Shown here piece by piece: positions 35,226 through 48,176 of a stretch of 64,000 nt of DNA (position 1 is its first letter; every line of letters starts with the position of its first letter). The stretch is from NCBI GenBank assembly GCA_020746105.1, contig CM036617.1:146525578-146589577 (forward strand). The letters run 5' to 3'. The notes under the pieces were generated by a model. The model was not told the DNA's origin. It worked only from the letters and a program-made list of their open reading frames with translations, and did not search any database. The DNA comes from Trogon surrucura (Eukaryota; Chordata; Aves; Trogoniformes; Trogonidae). Made by a program: the position numbers and the translations under genes.

Positions 35226-37775
35226 AACTAGGCAAGGTAAGCAGAGCAAAACAAGTTAGGCAGAAGGGAGGTGGTTTGTCTTCAACTACGGAAAGGTCAG
35301 TTGTGTAACCAAGAGCAAAACTCAAGTCTTAATCTCACTCCAGCCCCTGACCTAAATTATGTGTCTCTATTTTTTAATTGAAGGTTAACTTTTAGTAATG
35401 TATTTTATAGCTGGAAGGAAAAAAACAAAACAAAACATGGACCATGTGGCAGATCCCCAGAGACTGCTAACAGTCAATAGAACATATTTTGAAAACTGTT
35501 ACATTAGACCAAATTCAACTACGATTTCGTGAGCATTTCTCTTTAGAAATAAATGGCCAACAACATTTGGTCTCTACATTTCCAAGACCAAAACTGTCTT
35601 AGGAGCTTTGAAAATTACACTCAGGTTAGGGTAGCAATAAAGAATAGAGGGATCTTTTCTGCGGTGGTAGGAGGAATGAAGTGTGTGTCATGCGTAACTG
35701 CCTACACATATCTGACACAGAATTTGGTATATGTTAGTAAATGTTAACTTTAATTTCTTAAAGTTCAAGATCATGATCATTGCTAGTGAGACAGGAGGAC
35801 AACAGACTGGAGATACAAAAGCACTAACATGCCAGACCGTCTAGTGTTGATATTCACAAGTGGAGCCACATTTTCAGCAGAACTCTTTTGCCCCAGCCAT
35901 TTTCTTGTGATGCTTTTGTCCTGATTTGTGAGAAAGCTTTCCCCTGTTTTCTTGGCTCTCTTGAAAATCTGAAGAGATTTTTTTGTTGTTGTTGATTTGT
36001 GGATGGGTGCTCTTGAAAATCCATCCTGAGAAGACAGCTGAAAACTTTGACTCCTGACTGATGTCAGGAAGATGCAATGTATTTTATACAGAAATAAAAC
36101 TTGCATTGGAGAGAGTAATGCCACTTTCCAGAAGAACAAGATAGCAACAGCCCTTCCCTGGTGAGTCTAAGCTCCTGTTTGAATGTGGCCTTTAAGGAGG
36201 AATTTCAGAGCTGTTGAGTTTCACACGTGAGCAGTAAGGGCTGGCTCATTTAATCTTTGGGCCCATTGTGAAACCACAGCCAAAGAGACAGAGGAATTGC
36301 AGTTGGACTTTTTCAGTGAACTGCACCACTTGAGTGATGGATGCACTGAAGTCCAGTATGAATTTTCATTCGATTTACGAATTCATCCCTACCATCTGTC
36401 TTTTAAACTGTTTGAGTTTTTTTTTCAGGTAGGATTTCACAGGTAGCTCAGAAAAATAACTGTGTATTGGACCAGATGAGTGTGGTCGTGTTTTTGTCCT
36501 GTTATTCAGTGGTTATGGGAGCTTCCATGACATACAAAAAATTCCCGAAACTCTTATAGAAACAACCTCTCCATACCATGGTCTGGTAGGAACACACTGC
36601 CTTGCACTATGATGGACCAGATTATTTCTCAAACTTTTGAAAACCAAGCACTGCTGCATTAAGAGGAAAATAATTTTGCTTCCCCTGCTAAATTACCACT
36701 TCGTTAAATTCCCAGCCATTTTAATGTATTCATCTTTGTGACCCATTGTTAGCTCTTGACGCCCCACAAGGGGAGATGTCTCAGACTTTAGGAAACAATG
36801 ATCTGTTTTGACTCATCTGCTTAAGCCTTTTATTCATTATTTTCCTTCATACAGTTAACTAGTTGCTATATATTTTTGCTTGGCATTAATCTGAAGAAAT
36901 AGTAATTTATGATGGGTTAGCGCATAAAAACTTCAGCGATTTGAGTGGCTTTCATTAGGCATCTGAACACTACTTACTGCTATAGGAAATACAGGAAAAT
37001 GGGATCTGCAGATTATGTGTACAAAACTAGAACAGTCCTGATTACAGCAGGAATGGAAATATGAAAACTTGTTTTCTGATTCCTTCCACCCACATAGAAA
37101 TGCAACTTTTTACACCTTTCTTTCTTACCTTCATGTTCTTAGGAGTGAGGCAGAGGGAGAATATACAGAAAGAGAAGGTAAGAAAATTTAGAGAGGGAGA
37201 AAATTTGAAATAGGAATTAAAAAACACTATAAGAAATGTTTCAGGTATTTCAAATCTGGCCTAACCAAGAAGCGTTAGAGGTGTAAGCATCAATCTGTTC
37301 ATGGAAAAATTCCTGCTCAGTCTGAAGAGGAAGAAGGTTTACGATTTTGAAGGGCATTAGAGCAGGTCCAGCCCTACCTTGCTCTTTGTGAAATTTTATT
37401 GCTACTGAAGTTGCAGCAGGTATAAATCTACCCAGAATTTGGCCTACTTTCTTGATGGTAAACCAAACCTTCCTGTGATCTTATTGTTATGTAGACAGAA
37501 AAGATTGGAGTGGGTTTCAAACCACCCGTGCAAACTTTCAGTAAAACACATGGGGGATTGGCTAAATGATCAGCCTTTTAGCAACAGCATTTTTACTATG
37601 CAAAACAGTATTTTCAACCAAAGTCTGTAAATGGTTCTAATTCCAATATTTATGAATTCTGGCTTGATTTTTAGTATTTAACTCTGTTTTACATAGTGCC
37701 TGAAGACTAGCAGGGTCAGAGATCTAATATACACAGTGCAGTCATGTAGTAAGTTACTGTGCTCCATATATGTAG
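35226..37775. other. Unique non-coding sequence, no gene recognised
   Basis: No transposable element or gene was recognised. The part at 36820-36960 is AT-rich with many homeodomain-like words, but I have nothing firmer to say about it. The minus frame at 35783-36139 is unrecognised. Confidence 0.5.
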
Positions 37776-38065
37776 ATTCACAGAACGGTTTAGATTGGAA
37801 AGGACCTCCAAAGTCCATCTAGTCCAATGTCCTGCTCAATGCACTTCTGCTTAGAGCAGGTTGCTCTAAGAAATTTGCCCAAACACATTTTTAGTATCTC
37901 AGAGATACCAACTTTCTGATCAGTTGCTCCAAACGGTTAATCACTTCCATCTTGAAAAAGGTTTTTGTTAAATCTGACTGGCATTTTCTGTCTTCCACTT
38001 TGTGCCCAGTGAATCCTGTCCTATCACAGCTGGGAAAAGCCTGGATCATTTTAAAAAGGTTAGAA
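37776..38065 (-). mobile_element. CR1 LINE 3' fragment
   Basis: Inverted CR1 3' end without a clear multi-copy tail: TTCACAGAACGGTTTAG, TTGGAAAGGACCTCC and CATCTAGTCCAATGTCCTGC. It continues into decayed ORF2 sequence (CTTCCATCTTGAAAAAGG, TGTCCTATCACAGCTGGG). No frame is intact, so it is an old copy. Confidence 0.88.
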
Positions 38066-39799
38066 TCAGGAGAATGGCTATAGTAGGAGCAGCATAGCTA
38101 CCTCTTATCTGACAAATGCTGCATATGAAATCAAGTGAAAATCCTTTGCAATCAGCAGCAAAACTTATACTGATCTCAGGAAGGCTGAAATTTTATTCAG
38201 TCACATTTATTGCAAAACGATTTTTTTTTGCTTTCTCTTTTTGGATTTTATAATTGCTGAAGCATCAAAGTAGTTATGAAAAACATGCTGAATTTTAACC
38301 CCACAGTTTGACCCTTTTTCATAATCGGTGTGTGTATGAACATGAGTGCAAAGATTCAGAAAGAAGCTGGTCTGAAATTGAATGCCCTTAGCAAATGTCA
38401 GCTGCTAACAGAAGATAGGTGTGTGGAAAGACGAATTTTTGTCATGAAGAGTCTAACAGAGTATGAATGTGTCTCTCCCCACTGTCATCATTAGAAGTAC
38501 CTTTCTTTCACTGTAGCCCCTTCTAGGGTAGCTTTCATTACATTATCGTAAATACTCTTACCATGCAGATGTGGTTTCATACACCAGGCAGGAACCTTTA
38601 AACAGCAGTTCATGCTGTGGAAAATTATTAAGAGAAAACCTAATTTGATCAGATTGCTGTTTTGCCAAACATCGAAAAGACTTGTCAGGTCATTGAGCCA
38701 TTCTCATTGCAATTGGATACAATCCCCAGCAGAAAATGTCTCTGATTTTCAGATGAAAATGCCTTTGTGGGGATGGGCACTGTAGGACTGTCTTTCTCTT
38801 GGAAAGCCGGGGAGCCCCACGGGCTTGTAGGAGAAGAGGACTCTGGGGTGGGAGGAGAGGAGACTGACGGCCACCGGGAAACCTTTTGGCAGTTCAATGA
38901 GGAGTGCGGAAATAATGCTGCATCTTTCCCTGATTGCCCCAGCACTTCCCTCAAGCAGGGCAAGACAGTAAATCTTGTCTTTGCATTGTAGCCCATCTGA
39001 TTTTCATCTTCACTTTCTTCCCATGCTCACCCAGATTTTACAAAGGTTTTCCTCAGTCTAGATGTGCTTTTTTTTTTTTTTTAAACTTCTACTATGCAAC
39101 TACTGGTCTTGTGGGCCCGCTTCTATGGCTCCTCACAATGAACCTGCCTCATCTCTGCCTGGTCTTAGTCACAAAAACAAAGGAAGGCGGAGGGGGGAAG
39201 CAGACTTGTTGCTAAGCCCACTATCCTGTTGCAGAGGTCTGATGTCTGAGGTGTTAATCTTCGTGTTCTTTTGATCTGAGAAAGGATAATAGGTTGTTTT
39301 TCAATATTGTTTCTGGTTCATTAATATGTATGTTGTCTGCTCCTTTTTTTTTTTCCTGCAGAAAACCCTTTGAAGATACCTTTGTAGCCTCTCTTCTGCT
39401 GCAGGCCTAACTTTGACTTTTCCGCTGTTCATTGTTTTCCTCTGTGTTTCATGTTCTCACTCCATTACAGCCACTTGGCTGCTGCAGCTAGGACTAAAGC
39501 ATCACCCTGCTTTCCTTCCGAGGAGCTGTCTAACGCAATAGCACCTTCTGCTGCAAGCTCGCTCTGTGCAGAAAACTAACCCAGCCGTGGCCAGCCAGCA
39601 TGGAATAAGTCCTAGAAATAATGCTGATGTCTCAGCAGGTGTCATTCTTTTTTCACATTCTCTCATTCCAGACAAGAACCGAGTATACAGGGCAGCAGGC
39701 AGGGCCAAAGAACCTGAGACTACAGCTATAATAATGGCTGAAAAAACAGATCCCGGCATGCAGTGAGGTTTTCATAGGGTATGTCAAACCTATTGCACC
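38066..39799. other. Unique non-coding sequence with a GC-rich patch
   Basis: The patch at 38785-38900 is G-rich and carries overlapping frames on both strands (38685-38996 minus, Pro/Ser-rich; 38767-38991 plus). No family is recognised. A T15 run lies at 39068-39082. Confidence 0.45.
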
Positions 39800-39842
39800 C
39801 ATAGAATCACAGAATCATTAAGGTTGGAAAATACATCTTGCA
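39800..39842 (-). mobile_element. CR1 LINE tail and short 3' end
   Basis: CATAGAATCACAGAATCATT followed by AAGGTTGGAAAATACATC is the inverted CR1 tail and first bases of the 3' UTR. Similarity is lost soon after, so only a stub remains. Confidence 0.8.
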
Positions 39843-42039
39843 CACGCAGAAGACGCCAAACAGCGTGTAGAGTAGCCTCCAGTCCCCCAGCAAGGTGGTG
39901 CAGTTCCTTCAAGCCTCATTCAGTGTGAGTGATGCCTAACATCCCCTGATTTCCACATGTGGCCCTGGTGAAGCAAGTGTCACTGAGCAAATTAAAGCAG
40001 GAAACCATCACTGGTAGGCAATGGTGCCCTTTTAGGCATCTGTGTTTCTCCCAACAGTTAGCACTGGACAAACCATCCTGCATTAACCATGTTGAAGTCT
40101 GATCGGTGGTGTTTCCGGGCACATAGTTGTCATGCTGTATCTCATGAAAGGGTGAGACAATCACTATCCAGTTTTAAAGGCTGTTTGTGATGAAAAGAGC
40201 ATTAGATCATTTGATTGCTATTTTTCTTTGGAATACACCCTCCTACTCACCACCCTGTGGGCATCTATACTCTCTTTTGTTGAAGTTGTTTCTGTTCATA
40301 TGATTTCATGTGCTTTGGGGCATTTCAGCATTCTTGCTGATCTTTTTTTTCCCCCTGCCTTCTCTTCCTCTGTACCCTTTCAATATTTTTGTGGTATATT
40401 TGGCAAAGCTGTGGGTTACACCCATGTTTCATCTTGTTGTTTTTGTCATTTATTCACCAACTGAGCTCAGAGGAAGGATTTGTTTTTCAGTAAAATCTAG
40501 GGACTTTTTGGTTTTTTGTCTTTTAATAATTTTATAGTTTTGTTGACTAAAGCACAAGAAAATTGAACGACTTGTCCGTGGTCACAGAGTGAGTCACTGC
40601 TTCTGTCAAAATAAAAATCTGCCTAGAGCATCTAGAGCATAGTTTGCATCTCCCCATTCCAACCATTAGAGAAACTCAGCTCTTCTGTGAATTTGTCACA
40701 GATCTAAATGAAAGCTATTTTTTAGATCACCTGTTTCTATGGCACTGAATAAATTTCACATGCACAGTTATCAACCACTCTGTGTCATAGACAATAGCGA
40801 AATAAAGCTCTGGGATAAAGCGGGTGTTAGTCCCTGGCCTCCAGAGAGCGGATAAATAAAGACTTGTAAATTTTGACCCTTTGGGTCCAGCTCTGCACCA
40901 GTCCAGGATTCGCTTGAGAGAAAAGTCTGGTACAGTGAAGGAAGGGGCTCTGAGGGTTTTGTAGTTTTGAATTTGTCCCAAATTGTAGCATTTTGTCACA
41001 GCCTGAGACCAGAGTTCCCATGTGTGGTGTGGACCAGAGCTGTTCTCTCCACTCAGACCCAAGGATCAGGCTTTGGGAACTCACTAATGATTGCTGCTTC
41101 AGTACTACTCACAAAAGCAGATAAAAGAGCAACATTGCCTGCAGAGACAGAAGGAACTCTGTAGAAACGGAATCTATGAGCTTATGGTTTTATAAAATAA
41201 AGGGTGAAGGGTGGGAAATATTCCCAGTATAGCCACTACTCCATCACTTTACTTTCTGGGAATTCAGTAACACAAAAATTAAAACTATCTTCAGGCATAG
41301 GCGGCTATTCAACAAGAAGATATTTTTTTGCTGGGCAAGAGTTTTTTCACTGGCCTCCAGACAACCTGGCTCTATTCAGAGTCCTCCAGCAATTTTTCAG
41401 TGATGGTGCTACTTTTGGTACAACCTGACAGTGTGTTTGTCTTCCTTCATTAACTGTCAAGGACCCTCTGACCCTCAGGGGTCCACAAGCTGCAACTTGA
41501 TGGTGCCTACTTCAGAGGGCTCGGACCCTAGGGAGAGTAGCCCACTCCACTCAGTGTGGTCCTAAAATACTGGCAAGATTTAACAATGAAAGCAAAAAAC
41601 AACAACAAACAAACAAGTGGAGAGGAGTACCAATGCATTTCAGCTGTTTTTATGGACTGAAAAATATTCAAAGTCTTCCTCAGTAGTCAAAGTCACATCT
41701 CTCTGTGCTAAAGAATTGTAGGAAGGCAAGGCAAAGAAATTAGAATATGGCAGGACATATAATGGAATTATCATGGGCCAAATGAAAGACTAATTTAAGT
41801 CTTATTTATAGGCTGTGGGAAACATTCAAATTTCAATTCATCTTTTTTAAGCCTTTTACTCACTAATTCTTTGAAAGGAAGACTAATTAAGAAAAGGATC
41901 CACTTGGCAACTTATTAGTTTTAAAATCTTTCTTCTTTACAGCTTTGGTCACTACTGCTTCCGTAGTCTCTCGGAAATTTTTCTTGAGTTTATTGAAGAG
42001 ACTTCAGTTGCCTCAAACCTTTTTATTTTAGCTCATTTA

Positions 42040-42255
42040 AATATATCAGCCAGTTTCAAGACTTGATAAAGATGAATGCAATTAAGCTTAGAGGCCTCAT
42101 AAATGTTAGGGAAAGAGCTTTTATTTTGACAAGACAGCAGAGCCAAATTAAAAGAATATCTGGTAACCCTCCGAAAATACAAGTGTGGGAATTTCTGACT
42201 GTAATTAATTTTGTGTGGGGATTATGATGACTTACATTTACATACAACAAGGAAT
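42040..42255. promoter_or_regulatory. Candidate conserved non-coding element
   Basis: Repeat-free sequence with homeodomain-like words (GCAATTAAGC, CTGTAATTAATTTTG), GATA-like TTGATAAAGATG near 42063 and CATAAATG. It has the texture of a developmental enhancer core. There is no coding signal. Inference only. Confidence 0.28.
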
Positions 42256-42279
42256 ACTAAAGAACTGATGCCACAGAGT

Positions 42280-42320
42280 TTGTGTGTGTGAGCATGTATA
42301 TTTGTGTGTGTATACATATG
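42280..42320. repeat. Interrupted (TG)n stretch
   Basis: Two short TG runs separated by AGCATGTATATT and followed by ATACATATG. It is an imperfect dinucleotide microsatellite. Confidence 0.7.
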
Positions 42321-44114
42321 TAATGCAATGTTTTTGTGGGGTAGTGTATGTTTTATCATTAAGATTGGTACTGAGTTTCCACTATCTCTACTCACCCCTC
42401 CAATACTAGCAACAAAACTGGTAGGCAAGCTAAGCCCGGCGTGCACTTTTCCTGCTGAATGTGAGGTCAGACAGAACGGCAATTGCTAAATTATATATAA
42501 TCTGTGATATAATACCTCTGTGAAGTTGGATTTTCAACACCAATCTCAAGCTGCTTTGCAAGGCAGGTCATTAGCATTGTACCAAAGGGGAAACTGCAAC
42601 AGCAGAGGTAGAAACAGAACCTGTGACCTCTCGAGTCAGAGCCCGCTGCTCGTACCTGACTGAAAAGCTCCACTGCCTTATAACACAAGATTTCCGTGAG
42701 CAAATACATAAGTCTGGGGTCTGGTTTTGCACTCTCAGCCACCTGAGGAGGAAAAAGCAGCAAAGAGGATGGAGGTGTGGAGAACAGTCCGTTCTGCAGA
42801 CGACAGAGGTCTCCATAACAGAACTTCATTAACTGAAGTTTGAGGAAGTTCATTAACTGGTGTTTGAGATGCAAAGTGGACTTCAGTACACTGATTTTTG
42901 AAATCAGAAGATTTTTGAGAAGCAAACCATGAAATAGCATTCATAAATGGGGGAAGTATCAGACACAGTAGATGTCATTTGATGGAGATCTACATTTATT
43001 TTATTAATATTTAAGGAAATTACATCTGTAAAAGATTGGTTAGGAAAAAACAGGATGACAGTGATCTCATTTATTGGTTTCCTTTAGAAATAGAGGACAG
43101 TCTTCTCAAGAAAAATACGCTTTTCTTTGGACAACATCTGACCAGAATTCACAATATAAAGTAATAATCAGGAAGACTCTTGCCCCATTGAAAGCTGTTA
43201 TAAGATCAGGAAGTCTCACCAAACCTGGGTGGGCACATCTGTCCCTTGACAAGACCAAAGACAACCATAAAGAGACCTGAAGTCTGACTTGATGTTTATT
43301 TTTTCTGCCTCTGAGGTGTTTCAAGTGGCTGATGATCCAGTCTTAGCTTATTAAGGATAAAGCCTTACAGAAGTAGAAGGGCTGTTTGGGGCCTGAAGAG
43401 CATCCTTGGGCTGAATTGCCATTCACTAGCTTTCACACAATTTGTTAAGCACATAGTATAATTACTATGGGAACAGTAGTGGTACTGCCTGTGAACCAGA
43501 GACGACTGAAAACCAGGAGATGCATGCTGTTTTCTTTACTGTGCTGTTCAATAACTCTGTGACTGTGGGTCAAATTAGTCTTTTTCTATGCCTCAAGTTC
43601 TGTAAACCTGATTCTCCTGACATATATAACAAACTCGCATCATTGTCTCTGCAGTAATACCAGTAAAATTACTTCTTACCCCATCTTCTTTGAGTGCATG
43701 TGCATTTCAGAGCTCTGTTGGTACCGGGGCTGAAGGTATTGGCCCACTTTCATAGACAGTCTTTGAGGTCCATGAATGCAGGGTGCTATCGAATTGATCT
43801 TTTCAGAGAAACACAACAGCGGTACAAGGCATTAGAATTTTTTTTTCTATTTACCGTTTGTCTGGTTATCTGCTTTAGCCTTGACTTCACAATATAGCAA
43901 CTGGGTTTGTAACTGAAATATGAAAACTCAGAGAGGGAGGTAGCTGGACCCGAGTGTGGAGCAGAGCTGACCTTGAATAAGACAAGCCAGCTCTGCAGAG
44001 AGCATACAAATGTGTTACACTGTATAATATGCAGAAAGGTCTTGAGGTCTCTCCCCTCTCTTTAAACATCAAAGATGGGATAATGTGTTTTCATCCTTCA
44101 ACATTAAACATTCT

Positions 44115-44330
44115 GTTGCAGTCTTGGCAAAGGCGGAGAATTGTCTCTGGGATCCGCTGCCACAGGAGGTCACAGAGTCAAACAGTGTGGCTGGATTTGA
44201 AAATGGAGAGGAATAATTTTGTGACCAGTAATAAAATGTGTAGCTACACATGCTAAAATAATGATAGGGCCATAACCTGAATGTGGTGAGAGTCAGGGAG
44301 GAATTCCCCTCTACGCCACATGGAAGCACT
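44115..44330 (+). mobile_element. Ancient CR1/L3-like LINE relic
   Basis: The plus frame at 44131-44190 reads AENCLWDPLPQEVTESNSV and then GFENG, a degraded form of the CR1-clade ORF2 terminus (W-x-x-LP-x-EV pattern). Downstream, GAGTCAGGGAGGAATTCCCC (44290-44309) matches the conserved GTCAGGAAGGAATTTTCCCC word of L3-type 3' UTRs. The stop-containing, diverged sequence indicates an old insertion, far older than the copy at 6385. Confidence 0.6.
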
Positions 44331-47300
44331 GCACACGTAAGATGGTGGATTTGGGGGTGAAGAGGTGAGGTCACCTTGTCTTGAGATAGCAGATAAATTA
44401 GACTTGACGGACAAGACTACTTCTAATTTATGAGAATATTTGTCTCAAAATGGGAAAGTGAATAAGAACTTAAGGGGTCCTGGTAAAGATTTGCTATGCA
44501 GATGTACCTGGGAACACAAATAATTTTTGGAAGAGCAAGAGAACAACATTTCAGGGAGGTGGACTGAAGGTTGGATTCCTTTTTGTGGATTTGTAACAAC
44601 TTTGAAATGCTTAATGTTTTTTCTGGATGATTGTTAGAAGTTGAGAGATGAAAGTAAAGTCTTGGCTCTACAACTGTTATGAAATAATTTCACTGGCTTA
44701 CATCATAACCAATGAAGAGAAGCATGGAAGAGTTATTTTTTTCAGCAGAGAACCGAAATGAGGTGGATATATGATGAAACAGATATGTGGTGCATCAGGG
44801 AAAAGGGACACCAGCTCCTCACTTTTGTAAAGTTATGTAGCTGTATGCTAAGTAAGCAATGATGGCTCCATCAGACACTTTGCTGAATGTGGAGAGGAGA
44901 GCATTTTGCTGCTCAAGGGTGGTGGCCATGAGTGTGGGAGTGCACAGCGTTGATCTCTTGTTCCAAACCATATCCCAAGTGAAGCTTTTCTATTGTTTTC
45001 CTTCCAGACCTGTTGGCAACAAATCTATCTGTTTCATGCCCTGACATAATAGTGACCACATCTTCTCCTTGCGCTCCAATTGGTTTTTCTCCTGTCCAGT
45101 GGGATTCAGTACTAGATATTTTATCAATATGATAGTGTTACCATACATTTTTAGACTTTAATTTCTTGGAGGTCTGCCTCCAAGAGCTGTAACATTCTGT
45201 AATTGTTCAGCACACCTGTTTCCAAATACCTCAGTGTGAAACTATTTGTTTTTTCCTGTGAAAAGACTATAGTACAAGTTCTGTTAAGTCTTTGACACCT
45301 AGCCAAAAAACACACCATTCAGTTAAACTTGAGCATTAAAGGCTCTATTCACACACATAAAAAAAAAGGATATTTCACAGTTTTCCAGTAGAATTTTAAA
45401 TGGGAATGAGAGTGCATCAATATATCATCTAGTCCAGTACTGCAATAGGTAGCTATGAGATATGTTGAAACTGAATGCACAAAAGATCAAAGTAAATGAA
45501 TATTCTATAGATCACATTAATTTTGTATAGCTTTAAAAAAATTGGCAACATGAAATATGAGGAGGAAACTGTGGTCTTAACCTTCTGCCTATACACAGGA
45601 TGTACAAAGGAGAATAAAGAACCTTTTAGTGACACCTTCTAGAACCACCATAGTGGTTTACAGTCTGGGGAAGATCACACAATCACACCTTCCCATCACA
45701 AAGCAGGTCCTGCTGTACAGGCTATAGGTTAGCACTAGCATTTCCACTAAGTGCCAGGCTTACTGTGTGTCTAACAGAGTCTTCCTTTTACACACCAGGG
45801 TTGCCTCAGAAAAGTTCAGTGGTAAGTGAAATTATCCTTATATGCATATTGGGAAGTTTTTAGATCCTCCCATGCAAAAGATTTCACTTAAACATAAGGT
45901 AGCTATTAGTAGTAGCAATACCCATAAAGTTATCCAGCCTTTTCAATATTCAATCATGCTGTTTTGTTTTATCACCTCCTAATATAACAGAAGAAAAACC
46001 ATATCCAAGAGGATTAAAATTACAGTCTCCCTGATGTTAGGCATGCTGATGGCCCAAGGGCACAAAAAGGGTTAAATACCTGCCTCTATTTGCTCCTTCA
46101 ATATAAAGAAAAAGTGAGATAATTGGCTACCAGCATTGCTTAATTGCAGGAGTTGTTAGTGCAGCAGAAGCTAAACCAGGTTGCATTCAAAATGTGCTTG
46201 TTAAACACATGCATTTCTTCTGGCTTGAGAGGATGACTATGTGTATATGATGCATATTTATATGTGCCCTGAAGCTCGTCCTCTTCCATAGGGGAGGTGT
46301 CTTGTAAGCCATCTTAAATCCAGTTACTTCACCCTGAAGGAAGCAGTTTTTCCTCTATGCTCAGTAAACATATTGATATTTCAGTCACTTCTTGAAGACA
46401 TCAAAGATAAAAGGAAAAAGGGGGTGCAGATCTTCTATCTTCTTAAAGCATAGACACTCTACTGTTAGGTGCATAAAGAGCACTATATATATAGCATTAC
46501 TTCAAGTGACCTTTCTTTTAGCTTGAGAACAGGGAAAAAAAGAAAAAGAGAGAATAAACATAAAATCTCTTTCTAAGAGTATTGAGCATACATCTTTTGC
46601 AGTCCATGTTGAGCTTTCAGAATAAAATGGCTTCCCAAATGATCAGAAGTACAGTGTATAATACACAAACTGAAAGGTGTCACAATCTGACAACTACATA
46701 CTCCTTTTTCTAACAGCTGAGAATCAGCTCAGGTTGGGATCTAGAAATGTAATTGAAACAGAAATGTAACTGAACAGCTCACCCTGATTGGGCGTTATAC
46801 TGTACAAATCTTTAGAATGTTCCCAATAAATGTGTGCCTGGCAGCCAAATTTCATTCTCAGGTGTTAGGAAAGTCAGTACACCTGCAAACATTGTAGCAG
46901 AACCTCTCAAGATTGCAGCTGCTCCCTGGAATTTCAGCTCCTATTTTGTGTATGTTGAAAGTAGCGTGGTTGGTTTTAGTTGTGAAGAAAACCACATGGA
47001 ATTTGAATCGAGTGTAACCAGTGTGGAGTCGAGCTTTAAGACAGATTAGAACGTATTTTGCATTTCTATCTGTGAGGTTTTAGCTCAGATGATCAGTACT
47101 TTAAAAATATCTTCATTGATAACGAGGTCATATCTTTTATAAGAAATTAGAGGGATGCAGACTTGCATAACATATTGCGCCTAGAGTTATTTTATGATAC
47201 AAGAAGCTGGGGGGGAGGGCAGATTTGAGACATCATGCAATTATTTTCTTGACTAACCAAGGAGTCAAGCTCGTCAAAAATGTAAGAGGGAACCAAATTC

Positions 47301-47548
47301 ACAGGACTCAAGACAAAGTTTCCAAGCAAGCCCAGCAGTACTAGCTGCACGGCCTGTTTTGAATGGGTGCTTTGCATGTGGCCATAGAGTGCAGTCTATT
47401 TTTCAGAACTAATTCTTCCGTTTTCCATTTCTGCAGCCAGGAGAGACTCAGATACTAATAGAAAGTGCATACTTATTAGGCCCAGTCCACATATTCACTC
47501 TGTTCTGCCATATTTTTCAACCCATCCAGAAATATTGTGAGGTTAGAA
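44331..47548. other. Unique non-coding sequence, no gene recognised
   Basis: No gene was recognised. A possible CR1 scrap on the plus strand at 45162-45206 (TTGGAGGTCTGCCTCCAAG, then AACATTCTGTAATTG) is too short to be sure. Confidence 0.5.
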
Positions 47549-47614
47549 AATACAAATCCATTCCAAATAGAATGCATTCTGAATACAAACTCATTCCAAA
47601 TAGCATGCATTTCA
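47549..47614. repeat. 33-bp tandem duplication, two copies
   Basis: Two adjacent 33-mers share AATACAAA, TCATTCCAAATAG and ATGCATT blocks and differ at a handful of positions. A local duplication with moderate divergence. Confidence 0.88.
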
Positions 47615-47870
47615 CAGCAGTGTTTTTCAGGAACAGTCCTTCCCAAACAAATCTCCAGTAGGATGGAAGTCATTTAGCAGTGATTAAAGCCAGATTGCAT
47701 TCTGTACAAGGGTCCTGTGACTGCTTCTACAAAGTCAATGAGAAAGTAAGAGGAAAGCAGGAATGTCTTAGACCTATCGTGGCTCCAAATCCCAAATGCT
47801 GCTGGAGATATTTCCTGACCCTCTGTTACTTATACATCTATTTTCTAAATAAGTGCAAAGAAAACAAAAA

Positions 47871-48176
47871 AGGAGGAGAGGAGGGGAGGGGAGGGGAGGG
47901 GAGGGGAGGAGAAGGGAAGGGGAGGGGAGAGGAGGAGAAGGGAAGGGAAGGGAAGAAAGGAAAGGAAAGGAAAGGAAAGGAAAGGAAAGGAAAGGAAAGG
48001 AAAGGAAAGGAAAGGAAAGGAAAGGAAAGGAAAGGAAAGGAAAGGAAAGGAAAGGAAAGGAAAGGAAAGGAAAGGAAAGGAAAGGAAAGGAAAGGAAAGG
48101 AAAGGAAAGGAAAGGAAAGGAAAGGAAAGGAAAGGAAAGGAAAGGAAAGGAAAGGAAAGGAAAGGAAAGGAAAGGG
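47871..48176. repeat. Purine-only tract ending in (AAAGG)44
   Basis: The tract changes motif from left to right: GGGGA units (47882-47907), then mixed GGGAA/GGAGA units (about 47908-47955), then 44 perfect AAAGG units (47956-48175). The plus strand holds only A and G throughout. Because 15 bases make a full codon cycle, all plus frames read through as Lys/Gly/Arg/Glu repeats. The long frames crossing it (47680-48186 plus, 47774-48259 minus) are artefacts. The perfection of the last 220 bp implies recent expansion or ongoing slippage. Confidence 0.98.

Larger units (their letters stand above)
39843..44114. other. Unique non-coding sequence, no gene recognised
   Basis: Contents: a short imperfect palindrome near 41461-41490 (GGACCC...GGGGTCC), a conserved-looking block at 42040-42255 and a TG-rich stretch at 42280-42320. 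The minus frame at 42491-42940 (149 codons) overlaps others on both strands and is unrecognised. Confidence 0.5.

Noticed and set aside
42491-42940. Minus-strand 149-codon frame
   Set aside because: Overlapped by three other frames on both strands; no motif and no splice context.
45162-45206. CR1 3'-end scrap on the plus strand
   Set aside because: Only about 45 bases with one tail-like word; below what I can separate from chance.
45425-45450. CR1-like CATCTAGTCCAGTAC word
   Set aside because: A single short match with no tail or flanking CR1 sequence.
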